Origin: JAQWQB01 sp047636995
Lineage (GTDB): Bacteria > Bacteroidota > Bacteroidia > Flavobacteriales_D > Sanyastnellaceae
DNA length: 64,000 nucleotides
Direction: 5' to 3'
Assembly: GCA_047636995.1 (NCBI GenBank)
Contig: JBLIGQ010000002.1
Span: 57,772-121,771, forward strand
Shown here: in pieces, positions 27,588 through 36,022 of the stretch
How positions within the stretch are numbered: the first letter of the stretch is position 1
Layout of the letters: every line of letters begins with the position of its first letter
Notes under the pieces: model-generated
Seen by the model: only the letters and a program-made list of their open reading frames with translations
Told to the model about the DNA's origin: nothing
The model's database searches: none
Made by a program: the position numbers and the translations under genes

Positions 27588-28727
27588 ATGAATCGAAAAG
27601 AAAACAGTTTTTGGGAAGAAAACTCATTCCTTCTTCCAGCTGATGTTGTCATTATTGGAGGTGGAATTGTGGGGCTCTCAACGAGCATCAAATTAAAGCA
27701 AGAACGTCCAGAGCTCAGGGTTGTGGTGCTAGAAAGAGATCCGTTTGGGTTCGGAGGAACGACGCGAAATGCTGGTTTTGCTTGTTTTGGGTCTCCATCT
27801 GAAGTGCTTTCTGATTTAGAAACCATGGGTGAGGAGGCCGTACTTTTTTTGCTTCAAATGCGCTGGAATGGATTGACAGAATTGCGAAGACTTCTTGGGG
27901 ATAAACAAATTGGGTATCAAAACTGCGGAGGAATCGAGCTTTTTGAACCGTCAGAAGAAGCTTTAAGTGCGAAATGTTTTGAAGCCCTTCCTACTTTGAA
28001 TCGCTTACTTAAGAGCGTCACAAACCAAGAGACCTACATCCCGTATCAAGGCCTAAATAACTTGCCTTTTAATGGGTTTTCAGCGGCCATCATGAATCCA
28101 CTTGAAGGATCAATACATACGGGAAAAATGGCCTATGCCCTTCGAAGTTTGGCATTGAAAGAAGGAGTTGAATTGTATGCTGGAGTAGAAGTTAAAAGTT
28201 TGGTTACTGGCACCAATTCGAGTTCTGTTAAATTGGCCTTCGGCGAAATTCAAGCAAAGCAAGTTTTGGTTTGCACCAACGGATTTGCGAAGGAATTGCT
28301 TCCAAGCCTAGATGTTACACCGGCGCGAAACCTCGTGCTAATGACCTCTGAAATTCCAGATTTAAATTGGGAAGGAACCTTTCATGTGAAAGAGGGGTAC
28401 TTTTATTTTAGGAATGTTGGCCGAAGAGTTCTGATTGGCGGTGGAAGACACTTAGATGACACCTGGTCAAGCACTCCTAATGAGCCCGTCCCTGATCATG
28501 TTAAGGCCAAATTGACAGAACTACTTCGTTCACAAATAGTACCAAATTCAAAATTTGATATCACGCATGAATGGACCGGCTACTTAGGCATTGGTGCAAA
28601 GCGAAATGTGATTCAGGAATCTATTAACCCACATTTACATGTGGCTGTGAGAATGGGCGGAATGGGTGTTGCAATAGGAAGTCACATTGGTGCTGAATTG
28701 GCAAAAACGACCTTACAGCTGCTTTAA
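27588..28727 (+). CDS. FAD-dependent oxidoreductase, DAO (glycine/D-amino acid oxidase) family
   Basis: 379 residues. The dinucleotide-binding motif VVIIGGGIVGLSTSIKL is at residues 20-36, followed by the acidic strand end VVVLERD and GGTTRNAGFACFG, where FAD contacts usually lie. The C-terminal LHVAVRMGGMGVAIGSHIGAE resembles the second FAD-contact region of the family. The substrate is an amine or amino acid by family but cannot be specified. It is divergent from the repeat protein and converges on the sirtuin gene, overlapping it by 15 bases. Confidence 0.85.
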   Translation: MNRKENSFWEENSFLLPADVVIIGGGIVGLSTSIKLKQERPELRVVVLERDPFGFGGTTRNAGFACFGSPSEVLSDLETMGEEAVLFLLQMRWNGLTELRRLLGDKQIGYQNCGGIELFEPSEEALSAKCFEALPTLNRLLKSVTNQETYIPYQGLNNLPFNGFSAAIMNPLEGSIHTGKMAYALRSLALKEGVELYAGVEVKSLVTGTNSSSVKLAFGEIQAKQVLVCTNGFAKELLPSLDVTPARNLVLMTSEIPDLNWEGTFHVKEGYFYFRNVGRRVLIGGGRHLDDTWSSTPNEPVPDHVKAKLTELLRSQIVPNSKFDITHEWTGYLGIGAKRNVIQESINPHLHVAVRMGGMGVAIGSHIGAELAKTTLQLL

Positions 28728-29402
28728 TAGTAGCTCCTTCAGCTCTGCAAGCCCTTCGCTGCCGCCTTTAAGAATAGCATGAAACCTTCCGTCCCAAGGA
28801 AAATCTGGAAGATTGGGATCAACAACATACACTGGAACGCCCACTTGTGCGTAATTCACCAAACTTGCTGCGGGATAAACCTGCAGGGAAGTTCCTACCA
28901 CAATTAAGACGTCTGCGGTTGCCACTAAATCTATTGCTGGTTCTAGCATTGGGACGGCTTCTCCAAACCAAACAATGTGCGGCCTTAGTTGTGATCCTAG
29001 TTCACAGAGATCGCCCTCTTTTACTTCCCAGTGCGTTGTTTCATAGACCAATGATTCATTCTTCGTGCTTCTAACCTTACTCAACTCACCGTGGAGATGA
29101 AGTACGTCAGAACTTCCCGCCCTTTCATGCAAACTGTCAACATTCTGAGTAATGATTTGCACATCAAAATGGGCTTCAAGCTCCACCAAAATAGTGTGTC
29201 CGAGATTCGGCTTAGCGGATTCTGCTGCTTTTCGTCTCATGTTATAAAAATGGAGGACTTTGCGAAAGTCTTCCTGCCAAGCTTGGGGAGTAGCTACCTC
29301 TTCAATGCTATGACCCTCCCACAGCCCATCACTCCCCCTAAACGTGGGAATTCCACTTTCAGCGCTGATTCCGGCACCAGATAAAACGACAATTCTTTTC
29401 AT
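28713..29402 (-). CDS. cobB: Sirtuin, NAD-dependent protein deacylase (class III, CobB/SIRT5-like)
   Basis: 229 residues from the ATG at 29402 (MKRIVVLSGAGISAESGIPT); the frame opens 29 codons upstream, in non-homologous sequence. The NAD-binding GAGISAESGIPTFRG, the catalytic region QNVDSLHERAG and HLHGEL, and HIVWFGE are all present. FYNMRRKA supplies the Tyr-x-x-Arg pair that marks desuccinylase/demalonylase-type sirtuins. The usual four zinc cysteines are not present: only one Cys (GDLCELG) lies in that region. Predicted to remove acyl groups from lysines in the cytoplasm. Confidence 0.93.
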   Translation of the reverse strand: MKRIVVLSGAGISAESGIPTFRGSDGLWEGHSIEEVATPQAWQEDFRKVLHFYNMRRKAAESAKPNLGHTILVELEAHFDVQIITQNVDSLHERAGSSDVLHLHGELSKVRSTKNESLVYETTHWEVKEGDLCELGSQLRPHIVWFGEAVPMLEPAIDLVATADVLIVVGTSLQVYPAASLVNYAQVGVPVYVVDPNLPDFPWDGRFHAILKGGSEGLAELKELLLKQL

Positions 29403-29646
29403 TTCGATCTCATTTTTTATTTCAAAAGTGATTTTTTTCCTTGCGATTGTTCTCGACGAGGTAATATTAAAAGAGCGAAACCATCTCAAAGAGTCAATAA
29501 ATTCATGATTGGGTACAGCTCTGCTCTGCCCCTTATTTTATTATTAGAATACTCTTCTTACAAAGATGACTAATTTCGACCTTTGGTTTGAACGTCAATT
29601 GCCACACCCCTCTTCATCTGGATTGCACAAGCCCATTTCGAAACCC

Positions 29647-30159
29647 ATGCAAAAGTTAATCACTCTTCTCGTTATTTCAATTCTTGCCTCTTGCTCAACG
29701 TCCAAAACCCTTAATACGGTCGAATCTATTGACCTCAAACAGTACGCTGGAAAATGGTTCGAAATAGCTCGACTCCCAAATGGCTTTGAAAAGGGCCTTT
29801 CATGTGTAACTACTGAGTACAAGGTGGGAAAAGCAATTGAAGTCATTAACCGGGGATTCAATGCAGAAAAGGGGAAGTGGAAGACCTCAATGGGTAAGGC
29901 GAAGAAATCTGGACCTGATGGCACCAGTCAATTAGAAATTACTTTTTTCTGGCCATTTACGGGAGATTATTACCTAATGAATGTAACTCAAGATTATGAA
30001 TACGCTTTAATAGGCGCCCCTGACCGCTCGTGTTTATGGATTCTGAGTAGAACACCTTCGCTTTCAGAAAGCATCAAAAGTAAGTACCTCAGTCAAGCTC
30101 AAAGCGAAGGATTTGAAGTTTCTGAATTGGTGTGGGTTGAACACAATTGCGAACAGTAA
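29647..30159 (+). CDS. Blc-like lipocalin lipoprotein
   Basis: 170 residues from the ATG at 29647; an in-frame ATG lies 27 codons upstream. The signal MQKLITLLVISILASC ends in a lipobox, so the protein is lipid-anchored. The lipocalin signature GKWFEIARLPNGFEKG is at residues 35-50, and YLMNVTQDYEYALIGAPDRS with WILSRTP matches the bacterial Blc family. These proteins bind lipophilic ligands, possibly lysophospholipids, in the outer membrane. Monocistronic by context. Confidence 0.93.
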   Translation: MQKLITLLVISILASCSTSKTLNTVESIDLKQYAGKWFEIARLPNGFEKGLSCVTTEYKVGKAIEVINRGFNAEKGKWKTSMGKAKKSGPDGTSQLEITFFWPFTGDYYLMNVTQDYEYALIGAPDRSCLWILSRTPSLSESIKSKYLSQAQSEGFEVSELVWVEHNCEQ

Positions 30160-30330
30160 TTTTCGAAATTTAAGTTCGATCTCGTTGAAACAACAAAAGA
30201 ATCTGTTACATTCGTATATATTTCGATAACTCCATTTATAAACAATGAATTCAACGCCAATTTTGGGACATTCTAGTTCCCGTACGAAATATAAATTAGC
30301 TACAATTGGCGCTATTTCTTTAATCTTATC

Positions 30331-30909
30331 ATGTACTACCAACTTCTGATTGAATTAGAAGGAATTGAGCCGAAAATCTGGCGAAAAGTCCTTGTTTCTC
30401 CTAATGTATCAATGCGATACTTGCACCATACCATTCAAGTTGTAATGGGTTGGGAAAATCAACATCTCTACAAATTTGTAGCAGGTAATGAACGAATCAC
30501 ACAAATCGATTTCCTTGAAACGGAAGATCTTTTAGAAGATCATGAAGTTGAACTAGATCGGTTCTTCACGAACGAGGGTGATAAAATGAATTACTTGTAT
30601 GATTTTGGAGATGAGTGGAAACACACTGTCACTCTTGACAAAATCATTTCTGAATCCGATGCTAAGCAGATTCCTTTTTGCACGGCTGGAGAGAGAAACT
30701 GTCCGCCAGAAGACATTGGTGGAACGAAAGGATATAAGGCATTTTGTGCCATTATGGCCAACCCTAAGTTACCTGAATATGATGAAAAGTATGAGTGGTG
30801 GGGTGGCGAATATGAGCCTGAATTTTGTCCATTGGAAATCATTAACGAAGATTTAGAAGGCATAGACACCTATGTAGAAGATCTTGGTGATGATTGGCTT
30901 ACAAGCTAA
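30331..30909 (+). CDS. Plasmid pRiA4b ORF-3-like family protein
   Basis: 192 residues. The opening YQLLIELEGIEPKIWRKVLV, the middle YLYDFGDEWKHTVTL and the later CPPEDIGGTKGYKAF (with two conserved Cys) are the hallmarks of the pRiA4b ORF-3-like family. It is a soluble alpha/beta protein family of unknown biochemical role, often found beside mobile elements but also free-standing on chromosomes. No mobile element is visible here. It is followed after 9 bases by an exonuclease gene and is likely cotranscribed with it. Confidence 0.9.
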   Translation: MYYQLLIELEGIEPKIWRKVLVSPNVSMRYLHHTIQVVMGWENQHLYKFVAGNERITQIDFLETEDLLEDHEVELDRFFTNEGDKMNYLYDFGDEWKHTVTLDKIISESDAKQIPFCTAGERNCPPEDIGGTKGYKAFCAIMANPKLPEYDEKYEWWGGEYEPEFCPLEIINEDLEGIDTYVEDLGDDWLTS

Positions 30910-30918
30910 TCCCGTCGG

Positions 30919-31488
30919 ATGAACTACATCGTTTTTGACCTCGAGGCAACATGCTGGAAATTGCGTAAACCGCCTCCTCAGGAAATCATTGAAATTGGCG
31001 CTGTTAAGGTCAGTGACAAAGGCGTCCGCATTAGCGAATTCAGTGCCTTTGTGAAGCCAAAACTGAATCCTGAGCTGTCAAGGTTTTGTAAGCAACTTAC
31101 TTCAATAGAACAAGAAGACATTGATAGTGCTTACGATTTTGAGGATGTTATTTGGGAATTTGAAGATTGGCTCAATTGGAAAAACGAAGAAATCTTGCTT
31201 GTGGCATGGGGCGATTATGACCAAGAGCAATTAGGGAAGGATGCGCTTTTGCACGGATTAGAATTCCCTTGGTTGAAGCATTTTCTTTGTCTAAAAAAGG
31301 CACACACAAAGCTGTTGAAGCTGAAAGAACCTGTTGGCGTAAAGACGGCGCTAGAACTCGCTGGGTTTCAATTTGAAGGCACAAACCACAGAGCAATAGA
31401 GGACGCTAGAAATACAGCGCGAATTCTTGAGCATCATTTTGGTGAATGGTTGTTTCAAGATCCGAAAATGATTCAGGTTCAACGTTAA
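30919..31488 (+). CDS. DEDDh 3'-5' exonuclease family protein
   Basis: 189 residues. Exo I is FDLEATCW with the Asp-x-Glu pair at residues 6-8, Exo II lies around LVAWGDYDQEQL, and Exo III is HRAIEDARNTARI, giving the His and last Asp of a DEDDh enzyme. Overall it resembles the small ERI1/KapD-like exonucleases that trim RNA or DNA 3' ends. It follows the pRiA4b ORF-3-like gene by 9 bases and overlaps the glpD 3' end by 4 bases, tail to tail. Confidence 0.9.
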   Translation: MNYIVFDLEATCWKLRKPPPQEIIEIGAVKVSDKGVRISEFSAFVKPKLNPELSRFCKQLTSIEQEDIDSAYDFEDVIWEFEDWLNWKNEEILLVAWGDYDQEQLGKDALLHGLEFPWLKHFLCLKKAHTKLLKLKEPVGVKTALELAGFQFEGTNHRAIEDARNTARILEHHFGEWLFQDPKMIQVQR

Positions 31489-33101
31489 TCAAACGTAGAG
31501 CGCTCTTTCAACACTTCATCTAGTGCCCTCAATTCTTTGGCTAATTCCGAAGCGTTCCATTGGCGTGTTTTTGCCAGTTCGGCTCCTACTCTAGCTTTAG
31601 TTCTTCTGACAGAATCAATGTTGAAGTTTATTCGCCCTGTTCTACGATCAAAAAAATCTTGAAGCGAACATACCATTTCGTTCTCAGTGGTATATGCTAG
31701 CTCTGCCAACACCAGTGCTACCTCAGAATTATTAGTTGCTAAAAAGACTTCTGCCTGCTCAAGAATCCCCTGAGAAACACGGCCATAATTATGGACGATG
31801 TACTCAATTTCGTAAGGGGTTTCTGCAAAAGTAGGAAAGACCTTTTCTAACCGTTTTACTTCTGTTTCTACTTCTGCGTAGTCTTTGAAAGACGCATTGA
31901 ACAATTTATGTTGGTCAGTGGTGCACTCAGCTACTACTTCCAAGCGATTGGCTACCTCATCTGTGACCCTTTCTGCCATTTTACGGTAGCCAGTTAACTT
32001 CCCTCCGGCAATTGAAATGAGTCCATTATCAGAATTAAAGATTTCGTCTTTCCTACTTATGGAAGATGCAGATTTACCTTCTTCGTGGATGAGCGGACGC
32101 AAACCAGCCCAAGATGAAAGAACGTCTTTCAGCACTATCTTTTGTTCTGGAAACATATAGTTCACGGCCTCTAGAATGTAATTTGCATCAGCTAGGGTCA
32201 CCCGAGGATTCATTTTATCTCCCTTAAAATCAGTATCTGTGGTCCCTAAATAGGTCACATTTCCGCGGGGAATAGCAAAAATCATTCTTCGATCTGAATG
32301 ATCAAAGTACACCGTTTGTTTGATTGGCAATTTCGCTCTTGGCACAACTAAATGGATGCCTTTTGTTAAATGCAGTCGTTTGCCCGTGATTTTTTCGTTC
32401 AGAGATCTAACCTCATCAACCCACGGACCGGTAGCGTTCACAACTACCTTTGCTTTAATTTTGAATGCGCTATTTGATAACAAATCTTTCACTTTCGCCC
32501 CAACAACTTGCCCTTTCGAGACCAGCAGATCTTCAGCCTTCACGTAGTTTGCAATGCAGGCATTCTCAGCTGCTGCAGATTGAATTACGGCCATGACCAA
32601 ACGGGCGTCATCAGTTCTGTATTCTGCGTAAAGACCACCACCTTCTAAAATTTCTTTCCGCAGCAGTGGCTCAGCTTCTAGGGTTTCCTTCTCATCAAGC
32701 ATTTGCCTTCGATCTTCAGGAGACACTCCGGCTAAAAAATCATAGACAGAGAGCCCCATGCTCGTGAGCCAATAGCCGTAATTTCCGTCTTTCACTAAGG
32801 GAAGTAGCATTTTGTCAGGATGCACCAAATGAGGGGCCAAATGGTGAACAATGGCGCGTTCTCTTCCCACTTCATTGACCAGTTTAAACTCCAGTTGTTT
32901 TAGGTATCTGAGTCCACCGTGAATTAACTTTGAGCTTCGCGAACTAGTACCAGAAGCGAAATCATTCATTTCTATCAACGCAGTTTTTAGTCCACGTAAA
33001 CGGGCATCAAGTGCGATGCCTGCGCCCGTGATTCCGCCTCCGATTACGAGTAGATCGAATGACTCTGATTTGAGTTTAGATGTGTTTTCAGTCCTTGTCA
33101 T
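31485..33101 (-). CDS. glpD: Glycerol-3-phosphate dehydrogenase (FAD, quinone-dependent)
   Basis: 538 residues. The FAD-binding site FDLLVIGGGITGAGIALDA opens the protein, followed by NDFASGTSSRSSKLIHGGLRYL, a segment specific to GlpD. A C-terminal helical domain (residues about 400-525) is present as in long GlpD proteins. It oxidises glycerol-3-phosphate to dihydroxyacetone phosphate and passes electrons to quinone at the membrane. It overlaps glpK by 14 bases, so the pair forms an operon for glycerol use. No glpF follows. Confidence 0.97.
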   Translation of the reverse strand: MTRTENTSKLKSESFDLLVIGGGITGAGIALDARLRGLKTALIEMNDFASGTSSRSSKLIHGGLRYLKQLEFKLVNEVGRERAIVHHLAPHLVHPDKMLLPLVKDGNYGYWLTSMGLSVYDFLAGVSPEDRRQMLDEKETLEAEPLLRKEILEGGGLYAEYRTDDARLVMAVIQSAAAENACIANYVKAEDLLVSKGQVVGAKVKDLLSNSAFKIKAKVVVNATGPWVDEVRSLNEKITGKRLHLTKGIHLVVPRAKLPIKQTVYFDHSDRRMIFAIPRGNVTYLGTTDTDFKGDKMNPRVTLADANYILEAVNYMFPEQKIVLKDVLSSWAGLRPLIHEEGKSASSISRKDEIFNSDNGLISIAGGKLTGYRKMAERVTDEVANRLEVVAECTTDQHKLFNASFKDYAEVETEVKRLEKVFPTFAETPYEIEYIVHNYGRVSQGILEQAEVFLATNNSEVALVLAELAYTTENEMVCSLQDFFDRRTGRINFNIDSVRRTKARVGAELAKTRQWNASELAKELRALDEVLKERSTFD

Positions 33102-34581
33102 TTTCGAGCCAGCCTAACGTTCTTGATACTGCCTTTTTCCAACCAGCATATAATTTCTTCACTTCTGACCTTGCTTTCTGCGGGCTAAAAATGGCCTCCG
33201 TTTTTCTGAAGGTTTGCACTTCATCAAACGTCCATACCCCAGCACCAATCCCAGCCATAAATCCGGCTCCAAGCGCGGTTGATTCCACTTCATGCGGTCT
33301 GTTCACGTTCACTTGAATTACATCTGCTTGAAACTGCATCAAAAAATTGTTAGAGCTCGCACCACCATCAACCCGCAGCGAATGAATAGGAAGTTCAGAA
33401 TCAGCAATCATGGCTTCCAGCACGTCTCTTGTTTGGTAGGCCATTGATTCTAGCGTTGCCTTAACGATTTCAGGTTTCCCTGTATCTCTTGTTAAGCCAA
33501 ACATGGCCCCTCGGGCATACATGTCCCAATAAGGAGCTCCTAATCCAACAAATGCTGGCACCACATAGATGGGCTCTTCATTGTCAGCCTGAGAGGCGAA
33601 ATACTCAGAATCAGGAGCTTCATCAATAATGCGCAAACCATCTCTCAACCACTGAATGGCGGCGCCCGCTATAAAGACGGAACCTTCCAAAGCATAAGTG
33701 ACCTCATCTTCTGTGCTCCAAGCGATTGTATTGAGCAAGCCGAAGTTTGAACGTTTCGGTTTGGGGCCCACATTCATCAGCATAAAGCAGCCTGTTCCAT
33801 AGGTATTCTTAACCATCCCTTTTTTAAAGCAAGCTTGTCCGAACAACGCCGCTTGTTGATCCCCAGCCACGCCATTTATGGGCACTTCTATCCCATTCAA
33901 TTTTGCATTCCCAAAGAACCCAATAGAATGCCCCACAGTTGGTAGGCAATTTTTTCGCACCCCGAACAATTCAAGCAAGTGGTCATCCCATTGCATTGAG
34001 TTGATATTAAAGAGCATTGTTCGCGAAGCATTTGAAGTATCAGTGCGGTAAGAGTCGCCATCAGTCAAGTTCCAGATCAGCCAAGCGTCAACGGTTCCGA
34101 AACACAATTCGCCTTTATTCATTAGCTCATTGGCTTCAGGCACATTTTGCAAGATCCAGTTCATTTTACTTCCAGAAAAGTAGGCGTCAATGATTAACCC
34201 TGTATTTTCCTTTATGTATTCGGCATGTCCTTTGGAACGAAGTTGATCACAAAAAGCGGCCGTTCTTTTGTCTTGCCAGACAATGGCATTGTGGAGGGGA
34301 CGCCCAGTTGTTCGATTCCAGGCTACGGTAGTTTCACGTTGGTTAGTGATCCCAATGCTCAACAATTCTTCTGGCTTGACGCTGTTTTGTTCCAATACTT
34401 CTTGCAGCATATCGCGCTGGGAGGTCCACAACTCTTCAGCGTCATGTTCAACCCATCCTTGCTTAGGAAAGTACTGCTGAAACTCCCTTTGGGCCACGCC
34501 AATGATGTTCCCCTTGTTATCCATCAAAAGTGCGCGAGAGGAGGTTGTGCCTTGATCAAGCGTTAAAATGTACTTCTTCAT
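33088..34581 (-). CDS. glpK: Glycerol kinase
   Basis: 497 residues, normal FGGY-kinase length. DQGTTSSRALLMD at the N-terminus binds ATP phosphate, PKQGWVEHDAEELW and RTTGRPLHNAIVWQDKRT contain glycerol-contact residues, and the C-terminal RVDGGASSNNFLMQFQADV is the second FGGY signature. It phosphorylates glycerol to glycerol-3-phosphate, which GlpD oxidises. It is first in the glpK-glpD operon; its upstream region holds two decayed genes. Confidence 0.98.
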   Translation of the reverse strand: MKKYILTLDQGTTSSRALLMDNKGNIIGVAQREFQQYFPKQGWVEHDAEELWTSQRDMLQEVLEQNSVKPEELLSIGITNQRETTVAWNRTTGRPLHNAIVWQDKRTAAFCDQLRSKGHAEYIKENTGLIIDAYFSGSKMNWILQNVPEANELMNKGELCFGTVDAWLIWNLTDGDSYRTDTSNASRTMLFNINSMQWDDHLLELFGVRKNCLPTVGHSIGFFGNAKLNGIEVPINGVAGDQQAALFGQACFKKGMVKNTYGTGCFMLMNVGPKPKRSNFGLLNTIAWSTEDEVTYALEGSVFIAGAAIQWLRDGLRIIDEAPDSEYFASQADNEEPIYVVPAFVGLGAPYWDMYARGAMFGLTRDTGKPEIVKATLESMAYQTRDVLEAMIADSELPIHSLRVDGGASSNNFLMQFQADVIQVNVNRPHEVESTALGAGFMAGIGAGVWTFDEVQTFRKTEAIFSPQKARSEVKKLYAGWKKAVSRTLGWLENDKD

Positions 34582-34647
34582 AGTTCGAAAGAAAGGTAAG
34601 AACTCCAGCTGACTGGATCATTAAAAAGAAGTAATTAACTTGTGGTC

Positions 34648-35104
34648 ATGAAGCTTAAGAAGCTCACTTTTTTACACAATCCTTGGCAGCTCAGGCAAAA
34701 TCTCACATAAATCAGCTTGGTTTCTAGTGAATACAAGATAACGAGGGACTTCACATTTTTGCTGGATCTACCGAACTTATTTTCAAAGAAAAAGAAGATG
34801 CTCCTGATGACCATTTCGCCTTTTTAATTCCGAAACGAAATTAGCGAAAGCCATTGCCTATTCAAAAGCGAAAGGGCTTCAGCTACAAGCTTACAAAGCA
34901 GCAATTATGATTGACTTCGGCACCGGCACAGCCATTTACTTTTATGACCCCTCAGGAAACATTGTAGAATTCATTGACCGTGCGTCTTTATACAAGCATT
35001 CAAGCCAACGCTTCTCAGCCGAAGAAATCGTTTGTATGAATGCGACTGGAATTCCTTTAGAGGATACGGCAACCGGAGTAAAGCGGTTCGTTTTGACTTT
35101 TTGA
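34648..35104 (+). pseudogene. Decayed glyoxalase/VOC-family gene
   Basis: Starting at ATG 34648 (MKLKKLTF), pieces of a vicinal-oxygen-chelate protein can be followed through at least two frame changes. These are LAAQAK and NQLGF, then stops TAG-TGA at 34725-34730, then NEGLHIFAGSTELIFKEKED and DDHFAFLIP in the same frame. After another shift near 34840 come KLAKAIAYSKAKGLQLQAYK and YFYDPSGNIVEFIDR, ending at TGA 35102-35104. The last piece is the typical metal-binding C-terminus of VOC proteins. The lesions are too many for sequencing error alone, so the gene is very probably dead. Confidence 0.75.
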
Positions 35105-35113
35105 ATTGTGCCG

Positions 35114-35293
35114 ATGGATGCCCATTAGTTTGATGATAATTTTAGTTGGGGAAGAGATTTTGAAGGTGCTTTTCTTGTTTCGAAAGCAGGGCGAAATTGC
35201 CTCCCCACAGGTCTTCCTGTTATTCAAAATGATTTCAACATTGAATTTGAAATCGCTTCCGGATTGCAAGAAGCTTCTTTCAGATTCAGCTGA
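35114..35293 (+). pseudogene. Second decayed coding segment, family not recognised
   Basis: From ATG 35114 one frame reads MDAH, a stop (TAG at 35126-35128), then an open, protein-like stretch of more than 50 residues (FDDNFSWGRDFEGAFLVSK, LPTGLPVIQNDFNIEFEI) to TGA at 35291-35293. Reading the TAG as a mutated CAG codon would restore one short ORF. It may be a remnant of a separate gene or a C-terminal continuation of the neighbouring decayed one. Confidence 0.4.
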
Positions 35294-35341
35294 TTTTCTT
35301 CTTCAATTCTGCATCTTTGCACTTAGAATTAATTCGTCCAG

Positions 35342-36007
35342 ATGTTTCAACGCGTAGCCTTTTTAGTTCGTCATGAAGCCCGAATGGAATTCAGGCAGCA
35401 GCACACCCTTATTGGTATTGCACTTTTCGCATTGTCAACGGTGTATTTGTGTTATCAAGCTTTCCAGAAAATTGAGCAAGGAAAAGTTTGGAGTTCATTG
35501 TTGTGGATCATCATTCTTTTTACTGCTTTTAGTGCGATTGGAAAAAGCTTTCAGCAGCAGCAAAGAGGACTTCGTTTGTACCTCTATTGGAATGTCACTC
35601 CAGGCGAATTTATTTTGGCAAAAGTAATTTACAATATGGGGCTCATGCTCTTATTGGGGTTTCTGGCCTTCGGAGCCTTCGTGCTTTTTTTAGGTTCCGC
35701 GCCCTTTGAAAGCAACATGTGGGTGCCTTACATGCTTGGAATCACCTTAGGATCAATTGGTTTTGCTTCATTGCTCACACTTGTGAGCGGAATTGCAGCG
35801 CAGAGTGAGAGTGGTGTGGGACTCACTGCTGTTTTAGGTATACCTATTGTTATCCCCTTGATTCTTCTTCTGAACAGATATAACGAGAATATTCTTCTGA
35901 ATGTACCTTTTAGCGAAAATTTAGAAAACCTTGGGTTTTTAGGGGTATTAACACTCGGAATTCTGGGCTTGAGCTATATCTTATTTCCCTACCTTTGGCG
36001 TGATTAA
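35342..36007 (+). CDS. ccmB: Cytochrome c maturation heme exporter subunit CcmB
   Basis: 221 residues with six hydrophobic segments. The start VAFLVRHEARMEFRQQHTL and the segment YLYWNVTPGEFILAKVIYNM are characteristic of CcmB, the membrane subunit that works with the ATPase CcmA to release holo-CcmE. It is the first gene of a compact ccm operon (ccmB-C-D-E-F). A CATCTTTG box at 35312-35319 is a near match to the -7 consensus. No ccmA lies next to it. Confidence 0.93.
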   Translation: MFQRVAFLVRHEARMEFRQQHTLIGIALFALSTVYLCYQAFQKIEQGKVWSSLLWIIILFTAFSAIGKSFQQQQRGLRLYLYWNVTPGEFILAKVIYNMGLMLLLGFLAFGAFVLFLGSAPFESNMWVPYMLGITLGSIGFASLLTLVSGIAAQSESGVGLTAVLGIPIVIPLILLLNRYNENILLNVPFSENLENLGFLGVLTLGILGLSYILFPYLWRD

Positions 36008-36022
36008 AATCTCGACTCTAAG

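Noticed and set aside
30331..30909. Mobile-element passenger gene suggested by the pRiA4b ORF-3-like family
   Set aside because: No transposase, inverted repeats or target-site duplication is visible around it, and the family is common as a free-standing chromosomal gene.
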